Of a stretch of 64,000 nt of DNA, positions 46,685 to 58,484 are shown in pieces; positions within the stretch are counted from its first letter, which is position 1, and every line of letters starts with the position of its first letter. The notes under the pieces are model-generated. The model ran no database searches, was not told where the DNA came from, and worked only from the letters and a program-made list of their open reading frames with translations. Both the position numbers and the translations under genes were made by a program. Source of the DNA: Symsagittifera roscoffensis. Lineage: Eukaryota; Xenacoelomorpha; Acoela; Convolutidae. The stretch spans positions 5,037,624 through 5,101,623 of the forward strand of contig NC_087071.1 in NCBI RefSeq assembly GCF_963678635.1. Reading direction: 5' to 3'.

Positions 46685-47275
46685 TCTCCCTTCCCAATCA
46701 TCCAGTTTTTAAAAGATCTCGGGCATCAAAGGCTTATTGAGTCCCGTTTTCAATATAGATTGGGTCCTGTAGCGCTGCACTTCCGACCAGACCTCTTCCA
46801 TAAACGCGACTCAATTAACTTTGCATCCGGTTCGATTTTCGTGATCGCGATGATGTACTTACCATTCATTCTCAGGGAGTTTCCCCAAGAAGCGCACTCT
46901 CGCCGCGCCCTCTATCTTTCGTCTGCGCGATGAGTCCATCAACATCCTTGCACGCGTGATTGCTGTGGCATTGCCAGGAGAGGAGCTCTCGGACGTGTCC
47001 CAGAACTCCTCCATGAAAGCTGAGGGAGGTTACAGTGTAGAACCCCCTTCGTCCGCTGGCTCTGTCGTGTCAGCTGATGTATCTGTCTGTTGCAGCTCAT
47101 CTAGGAACGCATAGTGCAGACTCGACGTCTTTCCCACCGACTCTTTATCCTTATCTTCTTTCGGTTGGATATCCTGATCAATCAGTTCTTCATCTTCATC
47201 GTTCTTGAAGGTCCTTCATCGTCTTTGAAGATCATCGGTCCTGAAGTTCCTTGCTTATTATCTTCAGTTTTTTCC

Positions 47276-48152
47276 TCAGGGAGTTTTGGCATCAAGGAAG
47301 CCTCGGCTTACATATATTGCATCTTCTGATGGGAAATCACAATTTTTTTTACAACTCATGGGTGCTAGAGCGTCTCTAGTCAACCAACTTCCAATAGCCA
47401 CCATTTCTGATCTGACATGCAAGAAGATCACGGCAGCCTCTCCACACTCACTTTTCTTCTCAAAGCCAGCGGTGGAACATTCAATGCTGCCCATTCTTCT
47501 TCGAACCACCCAGGCTTGGGTGTGGCAGTGTTTTGCATTCTCCTTCTGGTGGACTCCTCGACATACGCAAACTGAATATGTTGCAGCACGGCAACTTTTC
47601 TCCCTAACAACATGGATCCATCGATGTTGAGAATGCAGCCATTTTGCTTTCATTAGTCTCAGAAGCTACCATCCTCAGCGTTTGCACTACATACTCTGCT
47701 CCTGCTAACATTTTCCTAATCAGGGGGTATTTCGGTATTTTCTCCGGCAGTCTCCTGAAGTCATTTCAATCTTTCGTCTCTTTTCTCAGTTTCTGATATG
47801 CTGTCAACAGTCTTTATATCCTGGACACTTCCCCATTGGTCTTGTCATAAGGTCCCAGGTTCATCAACTTGGGGTAGACTTCCACATGTTTTCTTTCTTC
47901 TTCGCACATTCAGTCACGGAAGTGATTGTTGAATCTGATGGCAATCAGCTCAGGTTCAGCAGTCTTACCGAATAGCAAGTCCTTACTTATTGCTTCCCGC
48001 AAGACATTTTGAGTGCACCAGTTCCGAGTGCTCCCATAGATTACAGAGATGACATTCAGGTGCAGCACCGACCTTCTGTAAGTTCCCACCCTAGGGTCAG
48101 GGAACCCATACGTCACTGCCGGCCTATATATGAAGGTCACAAAGTCACTCAC
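47276..48152 (-). pseudogene. Coding-like fragments downstream of the membrane-segment ORF
   Basis: Fragments at 47910-48152 (FVTFIYRPAVTYGFPDPRVG, then LHLNVISVIYGSTRNW) and 47276-47653 with frameshifts between them. They continue the coding-like minus strand. The first contains CTQNVLREAISKDLLFGKTA. No domain recognised. Confidence 0.4.
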
Positions 48153-49026
48153 TGGCCCCCCTTATTAGTACCAGAGGATCGATCCTCATGGTCAGCCAAT
48201 AATCAGTTAGCAGTGGCTTGCCACATGCATGGCGTCGCATGTCCTCCTCTCTCTGAATCCTCTCATCTTCTGCGGTGCCGAAGCGATTCTGCTCTAGAAG
48301 GAGCTGTATCAATGTGTGTCTTAAGTCCCTCTCAACTTTTTTCAAGAGGCCGTCGCTCTCTGGAGATCAAATTTCGTGACGCACTCGCTCATTTGCTCAG
48401 GGCACCTCGTTAGGATAATGAACCCTCCCAACATGCCGTACGTCATCGCAATCACAATCAAGAGACCATCCAGGCGTAGATTCTGTATGCCCTCTGTGAG
48501 TAATACTGCAGGTACCTTTGGCAATTTTCAGCTCAAATAATGCCAAAATCACTAACATTGACCATTTGGTGGTTGCCCCGATAAATTCCTTGATCATGTA
48601 TTGGAACAATTTAGGGTATAGTTTAGCCAAGAAGGAGCCCGGTCCAACCTGCTCCCAGTCCTTTAACACACTATCGGTTCTGACCTGGCCATCCCTTTCT
48701 TGTACATTTTCTGTCCGGATTATCTCCAAAGTCTTTCTGTTCATCCTGTCTATGAACTCAGTAGCCTTGTCCCCTCTGCGCTCTGCCCTGTCCAGCGACT
48801 CTAGAAAGTATTGATGAATCTTTGCTATCATTGGTGGTCCTCGCTGGAACGCATCTGCCCCTAGCGCTCCAAATCGGGGAGTCAAGTGCAGCCACTTGTT
48901 AGCTTCTGGTTTCGTCCGCTGAGTCAAAGCTTCCAGTTGAGCTTCCGTCTGTTCGGCTTTCTTTCTATGGGATGCTTCTTCCCTGATCACGTCATTTTGG
49001 AACCAAAGATCATTCGACATGATCAT
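48145..49026 (-). pseudogene. ORF with coiled-coil start and membrane-like segments
   Basis: Open for about 180 coding-like residues from MIMSNDLWFQNDVIREEASH. It has a charged helical region (HRKKAEQTEAQLEALTQRTK), a middle part with PPMIAKIHQYFLESLDRAER, and the hydrophobic WSMLVILALFELKIAK. After a frameshift near 48500 it continues VPAVLLTEGIQNLRLDGLLI and VIAMTYGMLGGFIILTRC, a likely membrane segment, then KVERDLRHTLIQLLLEQNRF. An envelope-like protein is conceivable by position but nothing specific supports it. Function unknown. Confidence 0.45.
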
Positions 49027-49243
49027 TCATTTCTGTCTTCATTTTCACTTTTCTGTTGAAGTTGGACAGCTCTAATCTCAACATTTCATTCAACACAATC
49101 ATGTGTAGCGAAAGTGCCTTCAAGCCTCGCATCGCGTTAGAGATGTCAGACCACCCGGCAGGCAAATTCGCCCTCAGTACTTTTCTCGTTCAAATCTCTG
49201 TTTGGAGCGGGTATTATCACGTCGTACATCGCTTGAGCAAGGA

Positions 49244-51763
49244 GTGCTACCATCGCCTACACAAATTTCAATCCGTCAGGTAAGTGTGCATATCCGGGTG
49301 ACAGAACGAAGACGGCTCGTGGAGTTATATTCTGCAAGGTTCCGTCTGTCAACAGATCATTTATATCTTCCATCGATTCCATGTTTTTTTTATTGCTGGC
49401 CACGCAGCCGCTTCTGCCAAGATTGGATCAGGAGACCTCTGCTGTGCAGGTGGTCGTTTACGCCCGCAAACACGATCGTTATCGGATTCATCTCCGTCTG
49501 CCTTTGAACCCCTAGGCCATGGACAAGGATGGACAAGCATTATCACATCCGGCCAAAATATCGACTTCGACGTCTTGATGTAATCCGAATTGACTGTCAT
49601 CATCATTTTGCTTTTCTCAATTCCGCCTTGTCATATGATGAAAAGATAGACTAATCTATCTTGAATTTCAAATCTCACTAGCTCTCCTCGGCAGCTTCTT
49701 GGGGTACGTCATTTCTTCTTTCACACGAGCAGGAAGAGCTTTCACTTGTTTGAGTACTTTAACATGCTGTCCAATTGAAACTCTCTTACTGATGAACCTT
49801 GCACGTCTGTCATCTTACGCTTCTCTTCATGATTCATCCTCACATCCTGAAACGTCCTCGCAAGGACTGGACCCATGTTTGTTGATGGGCAGTCCCTCGA
49901 GAGCAGCTAGCGTTAATGCCGTTGTTGAACTGAAGTTAATCTCCGCTGCTCTCAGCCAATCCAGTACAGTAATCGAGTACAGTCCAGTGACCGACTGTTT
50001 CCCACCATCCAATATTCGCTTCGCGTCCTGAGCAAAACTGACCTTCTTCAAATTATATTTCATGAGGTCTAGCTTATACCAATGCCAGGGCTAGCTTATA
50101 CCAAAAGAGCTTCTGTTTATGCGGCGTTCCGCTCTAGGCGCAGGTGCTCCCACATAAGAGGGCCCTGAAACCTCAACTTGCTTGACCAGTCCAAGCCTTT
50201 ACCTAGGATGTATTGTCCTCCGCGCTGGACTCTAACCTAACCATTCCATCACATCCAATTTTGCCTCCGGATCACGTGAGGTCCTCACGGTTTCTGATAC
50301 CGCTGGGACTGACACCGAACGCGTCTCCAGGCTAGGATGTACAAAGTTGGAGATGACTCGCACGTCTGCTGCCGCATCTACAATCAGCACTCCTATGTCA
50401 AACAAGTTAACTTCCAGTTCATCCAGTCGTTCCCGGAAAGCGCAGTTCATCCCGGTTTGTCCTTCATTTGGGTCAAAGTGAACGCCATCGACAGTAAACC
50501 TCGGTGCTACCATCGCCTACACAAATTTCAATCCGTCAGGTAAGTGTGCATATCCGGGTGACAGAACGAAGACGGCTCGTGGAGTTATATTCTGCAAGGT
50601 TCCGTCTGTCAACAGATCATTTATATCTTCCATCGATTCCATGTTTTTTTTATTGCTGGCCACGCAGCCGCTTCTGCCAAGATTGGATCAGGAGACCTCT
50701 GCTGTGCAGGTGGTCGTTTACGCCCGCAAACACGATCGTTATCGGATTCATCTCCGTCTGCCTTTGAACCCCTAGGCCATGGACAAGGATGGACAAGCAT
50801 TATCACATCCGGCCAAAATATCGACTTCGACGTCTTGATGTAATCCGAATTGACTGTCATCATCATTTTGCTTTTCTCAATTCCGCCTTGTCATATGATG
50901 AAAAGATAGACTAATCTATCTTGAATTTCAAATCTCACTAGCTCTCCTCGGCAGCTTCTTGGGGTACGTCATTTCTTCTTTCACACGAGCAGGAAGAGCT
51001 TTCACTTGTTTGAGTACTTTAACATGCTGTCCAATTGAAACTCTCTTACTGATGAACCTTGCACGTCTGTCATCTTACGCTTCTCTTCATGATTCATCCT
51101 CACATCCTGAAACGTCCTCGCAAGGACTGGACCCATGTTTGTTGATGGGCAGTCCCTCGAGAGCAGCTAGCGTTAATGCCGTTGTTGAACTGAAGTTAAT
51201 CTCCGCTGCTCTCAGCCAATCCAGTACAGTAATCGAGTACAGTCCAGTGACCGACTGTTTCCCACCATCCAATATTCGCTTCGCGTCCTGAGCAAAACTG
51301 ACCTTCTTCAAATTATATTTCATGAGGTCTAGCTTATACCAATGCCAGGGCTAGCTTATACCAAAAGAGCTTCTGTTTATGCGGCGTTCCGCTCTAGGCG
51401 CAGGTGCTCCCACATAAGAGGGCCCTGAAACCTCAACTTGCTTGACCAGTCCAAGCCTTTACCTAGGATGTATTGTCCTCCGCGCTGGACTCTAACCTAA
51501 CCATTCCATCACATCCAATTTTGCCTCCGGATCACGTGAGGTCCTCACGGTTTCTGATACCGCTGGGACTGACACCGAACGCGTCTCCAGGCTAGGATGT
51601 ACAAAGTTGGAGATGACTCGCACGTCTGCTGCCGCATCTACAATCAGCACTCCTATGTCAAACAAGTTAACTTCCAGTTCATCCAGTCGTTCCCGGAAAG
51701 CGCAGTTCATCCCGGTTTGTCCTTCATTTGGGTCAAAGTGAACGCCATCGACAGTAAACCTCG
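49244..51763. repeat. Perfect tandem duplication, 1,260-bp unit
   Basis: 49244-50503 and 50504-51763 appear identical base for base when read line against line. Unit starts GTGCTACCATCGCC and ends GTAAACCTCG. The bases after the second copy (GTTTGTC) share GT with the unit start, a 2-bp microhomology. The unit includes the C-terminal part of the SGNH-like domain, so part of that domain occurs twice. Confidence 0.9.
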
Positions 51764-52210
51764 GTTTGTCCAGTGCTCTCAACTCGTATTCCAGACCTAT
51801 CAAGACTAGTATTCCCGCATTACGGCTTGTCAGGTTACGGAATAAGTTGTTCAACCTCACAGTCTGTCTGCGAGTGGCTACTAGGTGTAACCGCGTGCCC
51901 ATCGGGATGGTGCAGATGGTCAGAACCGTGCGTTGGAATTTCTGCTATTTTTCAGTCAACAGGCGGACCAGCATGTTCTCCCATCTCGCTTCTTCCGACT
52001 CTGAGCTTCTGGACACAAAGTAAGTGCCTATCAAGATCATCACGCTAGGAATTCTCCCTGGTTTCATTAGTTCTATCATCTTATACAATTGCGCTACTGT
52101 GGCAGCACTGAATGACATCACAGAGGCTCTGCAATACTCTCACCAGGCTGTTTCCCAGTATGAAGTGGTAAGTGACAAGTGGTGTCTGCTGCAAGTTCAG
52201 TGCCGGGTTT
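51492..52210 (-). pseudogene. SGNH-hydrolase-like domain in the retroelement
   Basis: Three landmarks of SGNH/GDSL hydrolases occur in order on the minus strand. Block I is HFILGNSLVRVLQ (GNS codons at 52147-52155), with Asn in place of Asp of GDS but the Ser kept. Block III-like is PSVMILIGTYFVSRSSESEE (about 51985-52050), where GTND would be expected. Block V is FTVDGVHFDPNEG (51730-51749), with the catalytic Asp and His. Between them lie RWENMLVRLL, LTICTIPMGT and RLNNLFRNLTSRNAGILVLI, a typical alternating beta/alpha layout. Frameshifts and stops break it. If ancestral function existed, it would be an esterase or lipase. This copy is inactive. Confidence 0.6.
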
Positions 52211-52802
52211 AAGGAACCATTGAAACACGCGCTCGCATCTGAATCTGGTAGTCTGGCAAAAGCGTTCCTGATCTAGTTACTTTCGTTACATCCATTATCT
52301 TGTTAAATTTCTTTTTTGCCACCTTCCTTATGCGCCTGTCAGATCTTTTCCTTACTTCACTAGTCTTGTATGGTATCTTCTCAGCTGCTTGATATACTCC
52401 CTCGGAAAGTATCACTCATCGATGGTTCAATAGGGTGCGGTCACCCCGGAACCTAGCGTCTGCCTGTTGGCCACGATCCGACCAGCGGTTCCAACTATTA
52501 GCCTCATGTTCTCCTCCACTACTGGATCTCCCAGGGTGTTTGGATCCGGGATCGTCAGTGGTCCAGAACCTGACGTCACCTGCATTTCAATAGTCTGATT
52601 TAGTTCCCTGGTTGTCAGTAACTCCACTGGTTGGTTCCTGAAAAAAAGTCACCCCTCTCAGGCTTCTCAAAATCGGGTTGTTGATGCGTTCTGAGCGTTT
52701 CATATGTTCTCTTTTCAGCCGGGATATTTCTTCTTCTTGTCTACACTTCGCAGCTTCAAAGAGGCTTCTCCACACGTCCCTGTCTTGCTGCGTCCGAGCC
52801 AA
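52209..52802 (-). pseudogene. Coding-like segment upstream of the SGNH-like domain
   Basis: ARTQQDRDVWRSLFEAAKCR, then EEEISRLKREHMKRSERINN, is a probable coiled coil. A frameshift leads to VEENMRLIVGTAGRIVANRQ and then a basic piece (VRKRSDRRIRKVAKKKFNKI). No enzyme motif seen. Confidence 0.4.
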
Positions 52803-53092
52803 TTCTACTTTGATTCTCTCCAGCTGATCTCCTTTCTCATTGATATCTTCTAGGGTCTCGTTTAATTGGACTTATTTTTCTACTCTCGCCCGTTTCGGTG
52901 GCACAGCTGCTCCTAGTTGTGAGCCAGACAAAGCTACCTCGCTGCTCATTTCTTGATGCCTTCTCTATAACCCAGGCCTAGGCTTGGTCGGAAGAGGCAT
53001 CTCAACTGGTTGGTAGGTTCTTGAACTTTCCAATCCAGGTGCGTTCGTCAGGTCATTTTCTGAGAGTGCCCCGTTTCTCCACCTCATGACCC

Positions 53093-53449
53093 TCATGTTT
53101 GGCAGTCTAGCACTCCTTGTTTTCCATAACCGACTATCATTAAGACTTCCGTAGGGCGGTCCCCACGGTTGTCATGCCCCAAGATATTCGTTAAGGTGGC
53201 CAGCAACATGAGCATATCTGGGTCCTCCGGCGCGAAGTCTCGATCCACTACCCGGCGATAGATCGGATCTATCAACGGTCCTACGTAGGCCTCTGCAAGG
53301 TCCTTTAACTCATTCAAGTCGAAATTATCAGTTTCGTATGATTCGGATTTGATTATCTGCATCGCAAACTGAAATTTGACAAGTAATTGAACGATCAATC
53401 CGGATCTAAAAATTGAACTCACATTTCGATTATCATGCCTAAGGGACAC
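53093..53449 (-). pseudogene. Unassigned acidic coding-like segment
   Basis: Open for 118 codons; the coding-like part begins near QIIKSESYETDNFDLNELKD and continues LAEAYVGPLIDPIYRRVVDR and DFAPEDPDMLMLLATLTNIL. It is helical and acidic, with no family recognised. The N-terminal 30 residues come from AT-rich sequence and may be intronic or noncoding. There is an AT-rich break at about 53450-53880 between this and the next fragment upstream. Confidence 0.4.
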
Positions 53450-53886
53450 AATTTTTTCATTTCATGAGGGTGTTTTAAAAAGTCAGATTAGAAAAAATTT
53501 AAAGTAATTCTTAGAAAAAACAAGCGTCATTCAATCTGAGATTTTTCGGAAAATGATCGAAGAGAGGACAGTCCATGCTTTCGATCTTTCCTATATTAGA
53601 AATCACAACATATCCGTGGTCACAAGATCACGTGAGAGTTCCATCCTACTTGTCACACACAGAACACATAAAAAACCTATTACAATTTTTCACAAATAAT
53701 GAAGTATCCTAGGACTTAGAACTCTGAAAACCTAAAGATCTAGCTTGGTTTTTATGCCTACAATCTAACCTAGAGTTCTAGTGGCTTAATACTCAAATCT
53801 TGGTCTCATTTGTTCTCAGCATATGCTCATGTAGTAATTTTTGTGCAAGTACATTTTGATGTTCGAATACAAGAAGATCACATATA

Positions 53887-54156
53887 TCAGTGCGTAAAGT
53901 TCCCGCGGATGCAATCTCCCTCTATTCGGATCATACACAGGAAGCGAGAGTCTACGCCCACTGCCCGGACAAAAAAATCCATCGAACTCCCCGTCGATCG
54001 CCCATGCAGTTTTAGGTGGAGGTTCGAGGCTGGGATGAGTAAGGGGCCATCTTGGGCAAGCCAGGAGGAGTCTGGTCTATCGCTCTTTAGGTCTTTTAGG
54101 CTTCCGCGATCCACGTCTTGTATTGTTAGATTAGTCTCTTTCGGGTACTTTGTCAT
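53887..54156 (-). pseudogene. Post-integrase coding-like segment
   Basis: 89 codons: TKYPKETNLTIQDVDRGSLK, then PDSSWLAQDGPLLIPASNLH and GRSTGSSMDFFVRAVGVDSR. It sits between the integrase C-terminal domain and the AT-rich break. No domain recognised. Confidence 0.45.
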
Positions 54157-54699
54157 CTAATTCAGCCACTCTAATACTCGTAAATTGGTGAGCTCTGGCT
54201 TATAGGATCGCTGGAGCTCGTCATCGTCTTCGACTTTAGGTTTGGATCGGTGTTTCGCTCATTCGTTGTCACGATCGTTGACAAAGACCACTTAGTTTGA
54301 CGCGATTATTTCCTCTAGACCCACTATTTCTTCTGTAATTTTCTTTAGGTTTATTCTATCTACCACGAAGTCAACTCCATGCGGGTTGTACTTTCTGGTA
54401 GGGGTTGCTCTGCTGCTTTGTCATGTCTGCATGGTGAACGGCAGATCCTGCTCCGTGTTCTTGGGTAATTCATCCTGTTCTGTATCATATCAATCCTCCT
54501 GTGCGTAGGGTGAGGTTTCATTGTCAGCTTCAGTCACCTCGTTTGGATCCAGATAAAAGATAAACATTACCATTGTTTTCCCACTCGTGCCCTTTTCAGG
54601 CTGGGTCCATCATCAAGTAATCACCCTTTTCCTTGTCACTGGGTATACAACATTCTTCCGATGAGGGGTTAAGGGGTTTGATATTCTCGAAGTGCGCGG

Positions 54700-55510
54700 T
54701 TCAACCTGTGCTTAATTTGTAAAAACTTCACTCCTGACACAATTATGTGATCATAAATGTACAAATGTACTCTCCACTGCTTCAACAGTTTATTCGTTCC
54801 CTTAGGCGGTAAAACGTTTTGGAAAACCCATATAGAATCACCCACTGAGTAGGCTTAGTTCCCGCTGTTCTCTTATCGAACTTTTTCTTTTGTCTCGCTT
54901 GAGCTTGTTGAGTATTGCGTCTGCAAAGATCATTTAGCTCTTGTTGACGTCTGATCACGTCCCTGACATCTACCTGTGGTGATGTTCTCTTGCCTCATAT
55001 TCAGTATAGAAAAAAATTCCGTGGCAAGGCCTTCTCGTGTCCTCTCAACATCATGTGCGGACTGATGTCTGTGGTAGAGTGTTGTGGACTGATGTCTGTG
55101 GTAGAGTGTCTGTGTAGGCCCCCATTAATTGTGGCAGATATTTCCCAGTCTGTTGTGTATCGGGAACAATGTACCCTCAACTAGGCTATTCGTCTGAGGA
55201 TGGTACGTTGTCGAATGAGCCTGTGCCAATTGTGACCGTCGCATCAGCTCTTTTGTGAGCTGGCCCACAAAGGCGGTGCCATTATCCGGCTGGAGCGTCA
55301 TTGGGCTTCCATGCCTGGCAATCCAAGTGCTGATCAAGTGATCACAGGTCTCCTCTGCTGAGGCCGTTATGCAGGGAACAGCTTCCGCATACTTGGTTCA
55401 GTGATCGACCATCATCAGCAACACCTGATTGTAACCGCTGTCAGTCAAGCATATCTTCTGGTGGTCTATCTGCACCACCTCATTTATTTCCGAATACTAT
55501 TTTGACTGCA
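54700..55510 (-). pseudogene. Integrase, DDE core and C-terminal domain
   Basis: The minus strand at 55500-55340 gives EINEVVQIDHQKICLTDSGY, the first catalytic Asp. It continues ITASAEETCDHLISTWIARH, then MTLQPDNGTAFVGQLTKELM (second Asp), and AHSTTYHPQTNSLVEG with the Glu. Beyond, RRQQELNDLCRRNTQQAQAR and WVFQNVLPPKGTNKLLKQWR (about 54780-54930) match the GPY/F-type C-terminal domain of Ty3/gypsy integrases. The catalytic triad is present, but stops interrupt the chain. The enzyme would insert the cDNA copy into the host genome. Confidence 0.85.
55059..55112. repeat. 27-bp tandem duplication in the integrase
   Basis: GGACTGATGTCTGTGGTAGA with its next bases occurs twice in direct tandem. 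It disrupts the integrase reading frame. Confidence 0.75.
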
Positions 55511-55705
55511 ATGAGATTTTCAGCTTATGGGTATTTTACGTGACAGACAGGCCTTCACTCATTTTCCACATGCCTTTTTGAATCCGGGCCAATCAAAAAG
55601 TTTTAGAATTCTTTGATAAATCTAATCATATGACCTAAATTAGAGTTCAGTCTGGCAGAGTTGCGGCAAGACTATAGCATTAAAATTATTTTGAACCTTT
55701 TTTCG

Positions 55706-56850
55706 TCATTCTTTTTGCAGGCGACAACCCCTTCTTTCTTCTCTTTGTTCAAGTTCAAAGTGCATGTAGTACTGTCTCAAGATCGGGTAACTAATTTGTT
55801 CCAGATTTCTTTTCTCTGGTGCTCCATTTTCGATCCATCTTTTTCGGTTACTTGTCATGCGAGCATTTCTTTGCGCCCTTAGCAAGTCCGAGAGTCTGTA
55901 CTTCGCTTTCAAGTATTTTGTCATGACATTCAGATGACTGTTCAGCCCAATGGGCTGATACGCATCGTCCTCCTTCTTAACGCACCAAATTTTTGCCAAT
56001 GGCTCAGTCTCTTGTTCGAATGGTTGAAAATCAGTCCTGACTACTTTCTTTTGCGGTAAAAACGTTTCGACACTGCTATCAATTCCAGGTAATCCGCCGC
56101 GTTATCAAAGACTTTCCCGCTCGTGAGCAAATAACGATCACTATCAGGGTCTAGATACACTTCCCCGTCCAAGTCTCTTGCTCGTGTCTCTACCAGTAAC
56201 ATGTGGATTGCCAACGCTGACAAATCTGATTCGACTCGAGTTCCTGTCTGAATACATTTTCATTTGTGATTTCTCAGAGGAGCTACGGAGAGATGAGTCT
56301 GTCGTGGAGCATGTCTCCACGGCGAAATCTGACGTGAACAATCTTATCATCCACAAAACTTCGTCCCTCTTGTCTTGTCCATCTCCCGATGCACTTTCAT
56401 CAGCGTCCGACTCTCCGGGCAAGTTTTCATTCAACGGGGTCTCCGACCCGGCTCTCATCATTTATCTGTCAGGCTCCTCGAAGGTGACTGTCTTCATCTG
56501 TTCTCTCGTTTCTTTCTCCTTGTATGATACTCTCATCAAAAACGTTCTGTGTAATTGAGAAGACTAGTTGCTGAACTATCGACCTACAGTCCCTTTTGTT
56601 TTTTTGTGCTGTCGTCTCGATGGTTTTTCCGTACCCTCTCACTGACTGTCAGTGCTGCTATGGCTGCTGCCCATTCAGAGTCATCCCTAGTCACTTGTCT
56701 CTGTGTCAATCCACCCAGCAACCTCATCACTTCTGGTGTGACCTGCACCGTTCCAATTAACAGTGAGAATACGTTCATGCGAGAGATTTCCTGGTGAGCT
56801 AGGTTTGAACGTAGCAACAATTCCAAGGGCACCTGAACCTTCTTCCACAA
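55706..56850 (-). pseudogene. Linker between RNase H and integrase
   Basis: Fragments at 56584-56850 (VTPEVMRLLGGLTQRQVTRD), 56144-56461 (acidic, SGDGQDKRDEVL), 56041-56223 (LDGEVYLDPDSDRYLLTSGK) and 55706-55999 (YQPIGLNSHLNVMTKYLKAK, YRLSDLLRAQRNARMTSNRK). This spacer is unusually long, over 1 kb. It keeps a coding look but has no domain I know. The last part probably leads into the integrase N-terminal region. Confidence 0.5.
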
Positions 56851-57029
56851 GATCTTATTTTCTGTTTTTCTCCACTGGTAATTCAGGGTGTCCCGGAATT
56901 AGATGTCCTGATTTATCCAACCATCTCGTTACGGGAAGTTCTTCGTAAGTCTATCTGCCCAGAAAAGAGAATCCGTCTTTGACTTCCGCTTGATTGACCT
57001 GCTTCTGTTACAATTTTTCGTAAATTTCA

Positions 57030-57447
57030 GTTTTTCTGCTGAGGCTGTCAGCATTCGGGTGCTTATCACGCATCCTGTGCTCAATTATCATATGGTAGCC
57101 TACAACCTGACTGTCCAACGACCAATATAACTATGGTCCATCGAATACGTCTTCAACCAGGATAGGGCTCGGTACTCCAGGCGCAGTTTAAAGGGAGCGC
57201 TCCCCAAGTGTGCGCGGGACTTCTCCACGAACGTGACTACCGCAAACCTTTCTGCTTTCGGTGCACCATATTTCATTTCAGTGTAGCTCAAAACTTTACT
57301 ACCATATGCAATGGGAAGGCAAACTGTTCTCCCATTCCATTCTTGCTCCTGATGCAGTATTCCTGAAGTGGCTACAACTGAAGCATCAGTGTCGAGAAAA
57401 TACAAGCCTTTCTCTGTGGGCAAGCCTATCACTGGCGCGTTTCGCAC
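57030..57447 (-). pseudogene. RNase H domain of the retroelement
   Basis: FLDTDASVVATSGILHQEQE has the first catalytic Asp. KVLSYTEMKYGAPKAERFAV has the Glu of the TExK/R motif. APFKLRLEYRALSWLKTYSM follows, where an Asp is expected (here Glu-Tyr). The tail GYHMIIEHRMRDKHPNADSL is the H...N-AD-LS signature typical of Ty3/gypsy. It would degrade the RNA strand during reverse transcription. One or more stops lie around it. Confidence 0.8.
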
Positions 57448-57671
57448 AGTTCCCGCTTTATAGTCTCGAAGGCTTCCTGAGATCTTTCATTCCATTCCAA
57501 GTTCTTCCCTTTATTGCGCATCAGTTGCTGCATCGGATACACCTTGTCTGCACATCTTTTTATGAACTCACGATATTAATTGTCAAATCCTAGGAAGCTC
57601 ATAAGATGCGTGTCCGTCCTGGGGGCCATCCATGTTAACAGAGCCTCCACAGCATCCGGATCCGGTCTCAG

Positions 57672-58230
57672 TTAATGCCTGTCTACCATTCTTCCCGGGT
57701 ATCTTATTGAGTCCCTAAGGATCTCCAATTTCGACGGTTTGAATTTCAAGCCAGCTCTCTTCACGCAGTCCAAGACCTCAATGAGTCTGTAAATGTGATC
57801 TGCCAAGGTGGGTGTCGCTGTCAATAATTCATCCACGTGACACATTACGACATTCCCATACTTTTTCATTGTGCTGGTCAAAGCCTGAACAATTCTTCTT
57901 TGAAAGTTCGCCGCGGCCTAGCACAACTCGAAGGGCATCCTTTCCCACTGGTAGAAGCTTAAATTACGTGCAAATCCAGTCTTTTCTCTGTCTTTCTTTC
58001 GAAGAAGAACCTGCCAGTAGGCAGATTCCAGGTCCTGTGATGTGAAAAACTTGGAGGCTCTTGAGGCTCTCGTCTATGCGTGGTATTGGGTAGGCGTCCT
58101 TTATAGCCACCGCGTTCAGGTAGCGAAATTCGCAACAGAATCTTAACTGTCTCCTTTCCTTTTTAGCCATGATATCCCCATAAGCCCTAAATGACTTTGA
58201 GGGTTCTATGATATCGTATTCGAGCAACAT
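57672..58230 (-). pseudogene. Reverse transcriptase of the retroelement
   Basis: The first fragment reads LLEYDIIEPSKSFRAYGDIM, then LRFCCEFRYLNAVAIKDAYP and IPRIDESL, the classic Ty3/gypsy RT start. The second reads STMKKYGNVVMCHVDELLTA, in place of the usual (F/Y)-V-D-D. It then continues IYRLIEVLDCVKRAGLKFKP and the SKLEILRDS motif. The second catalytic Asp is replaced by Glu and a frameshift divides the two parts, so the copy is inactive. Confidence 0.85.
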
Positions 58231-58484
58231 TTATATTTCCGCTCGGCACGCCTCCGATTAATGGGGTGTCACGCGCCTTGCGCTCTCCTTGTGCAGAACG
58301 GCGCCTTCTTCTATTTCGACTTCGGGCTCGACGGAGTTACAACAACCAATATCTGCATTTGCTTTGAAAAAACATCCACATTCCGATTTAAAACTGTCCT
58401 TAGCGACTCAAACTCTCCTTCAATTATCTTAATTCTTAAATAAGTGTTTCTGGCAGAACTGGCTTGTCAGAGACAAATTCATAC

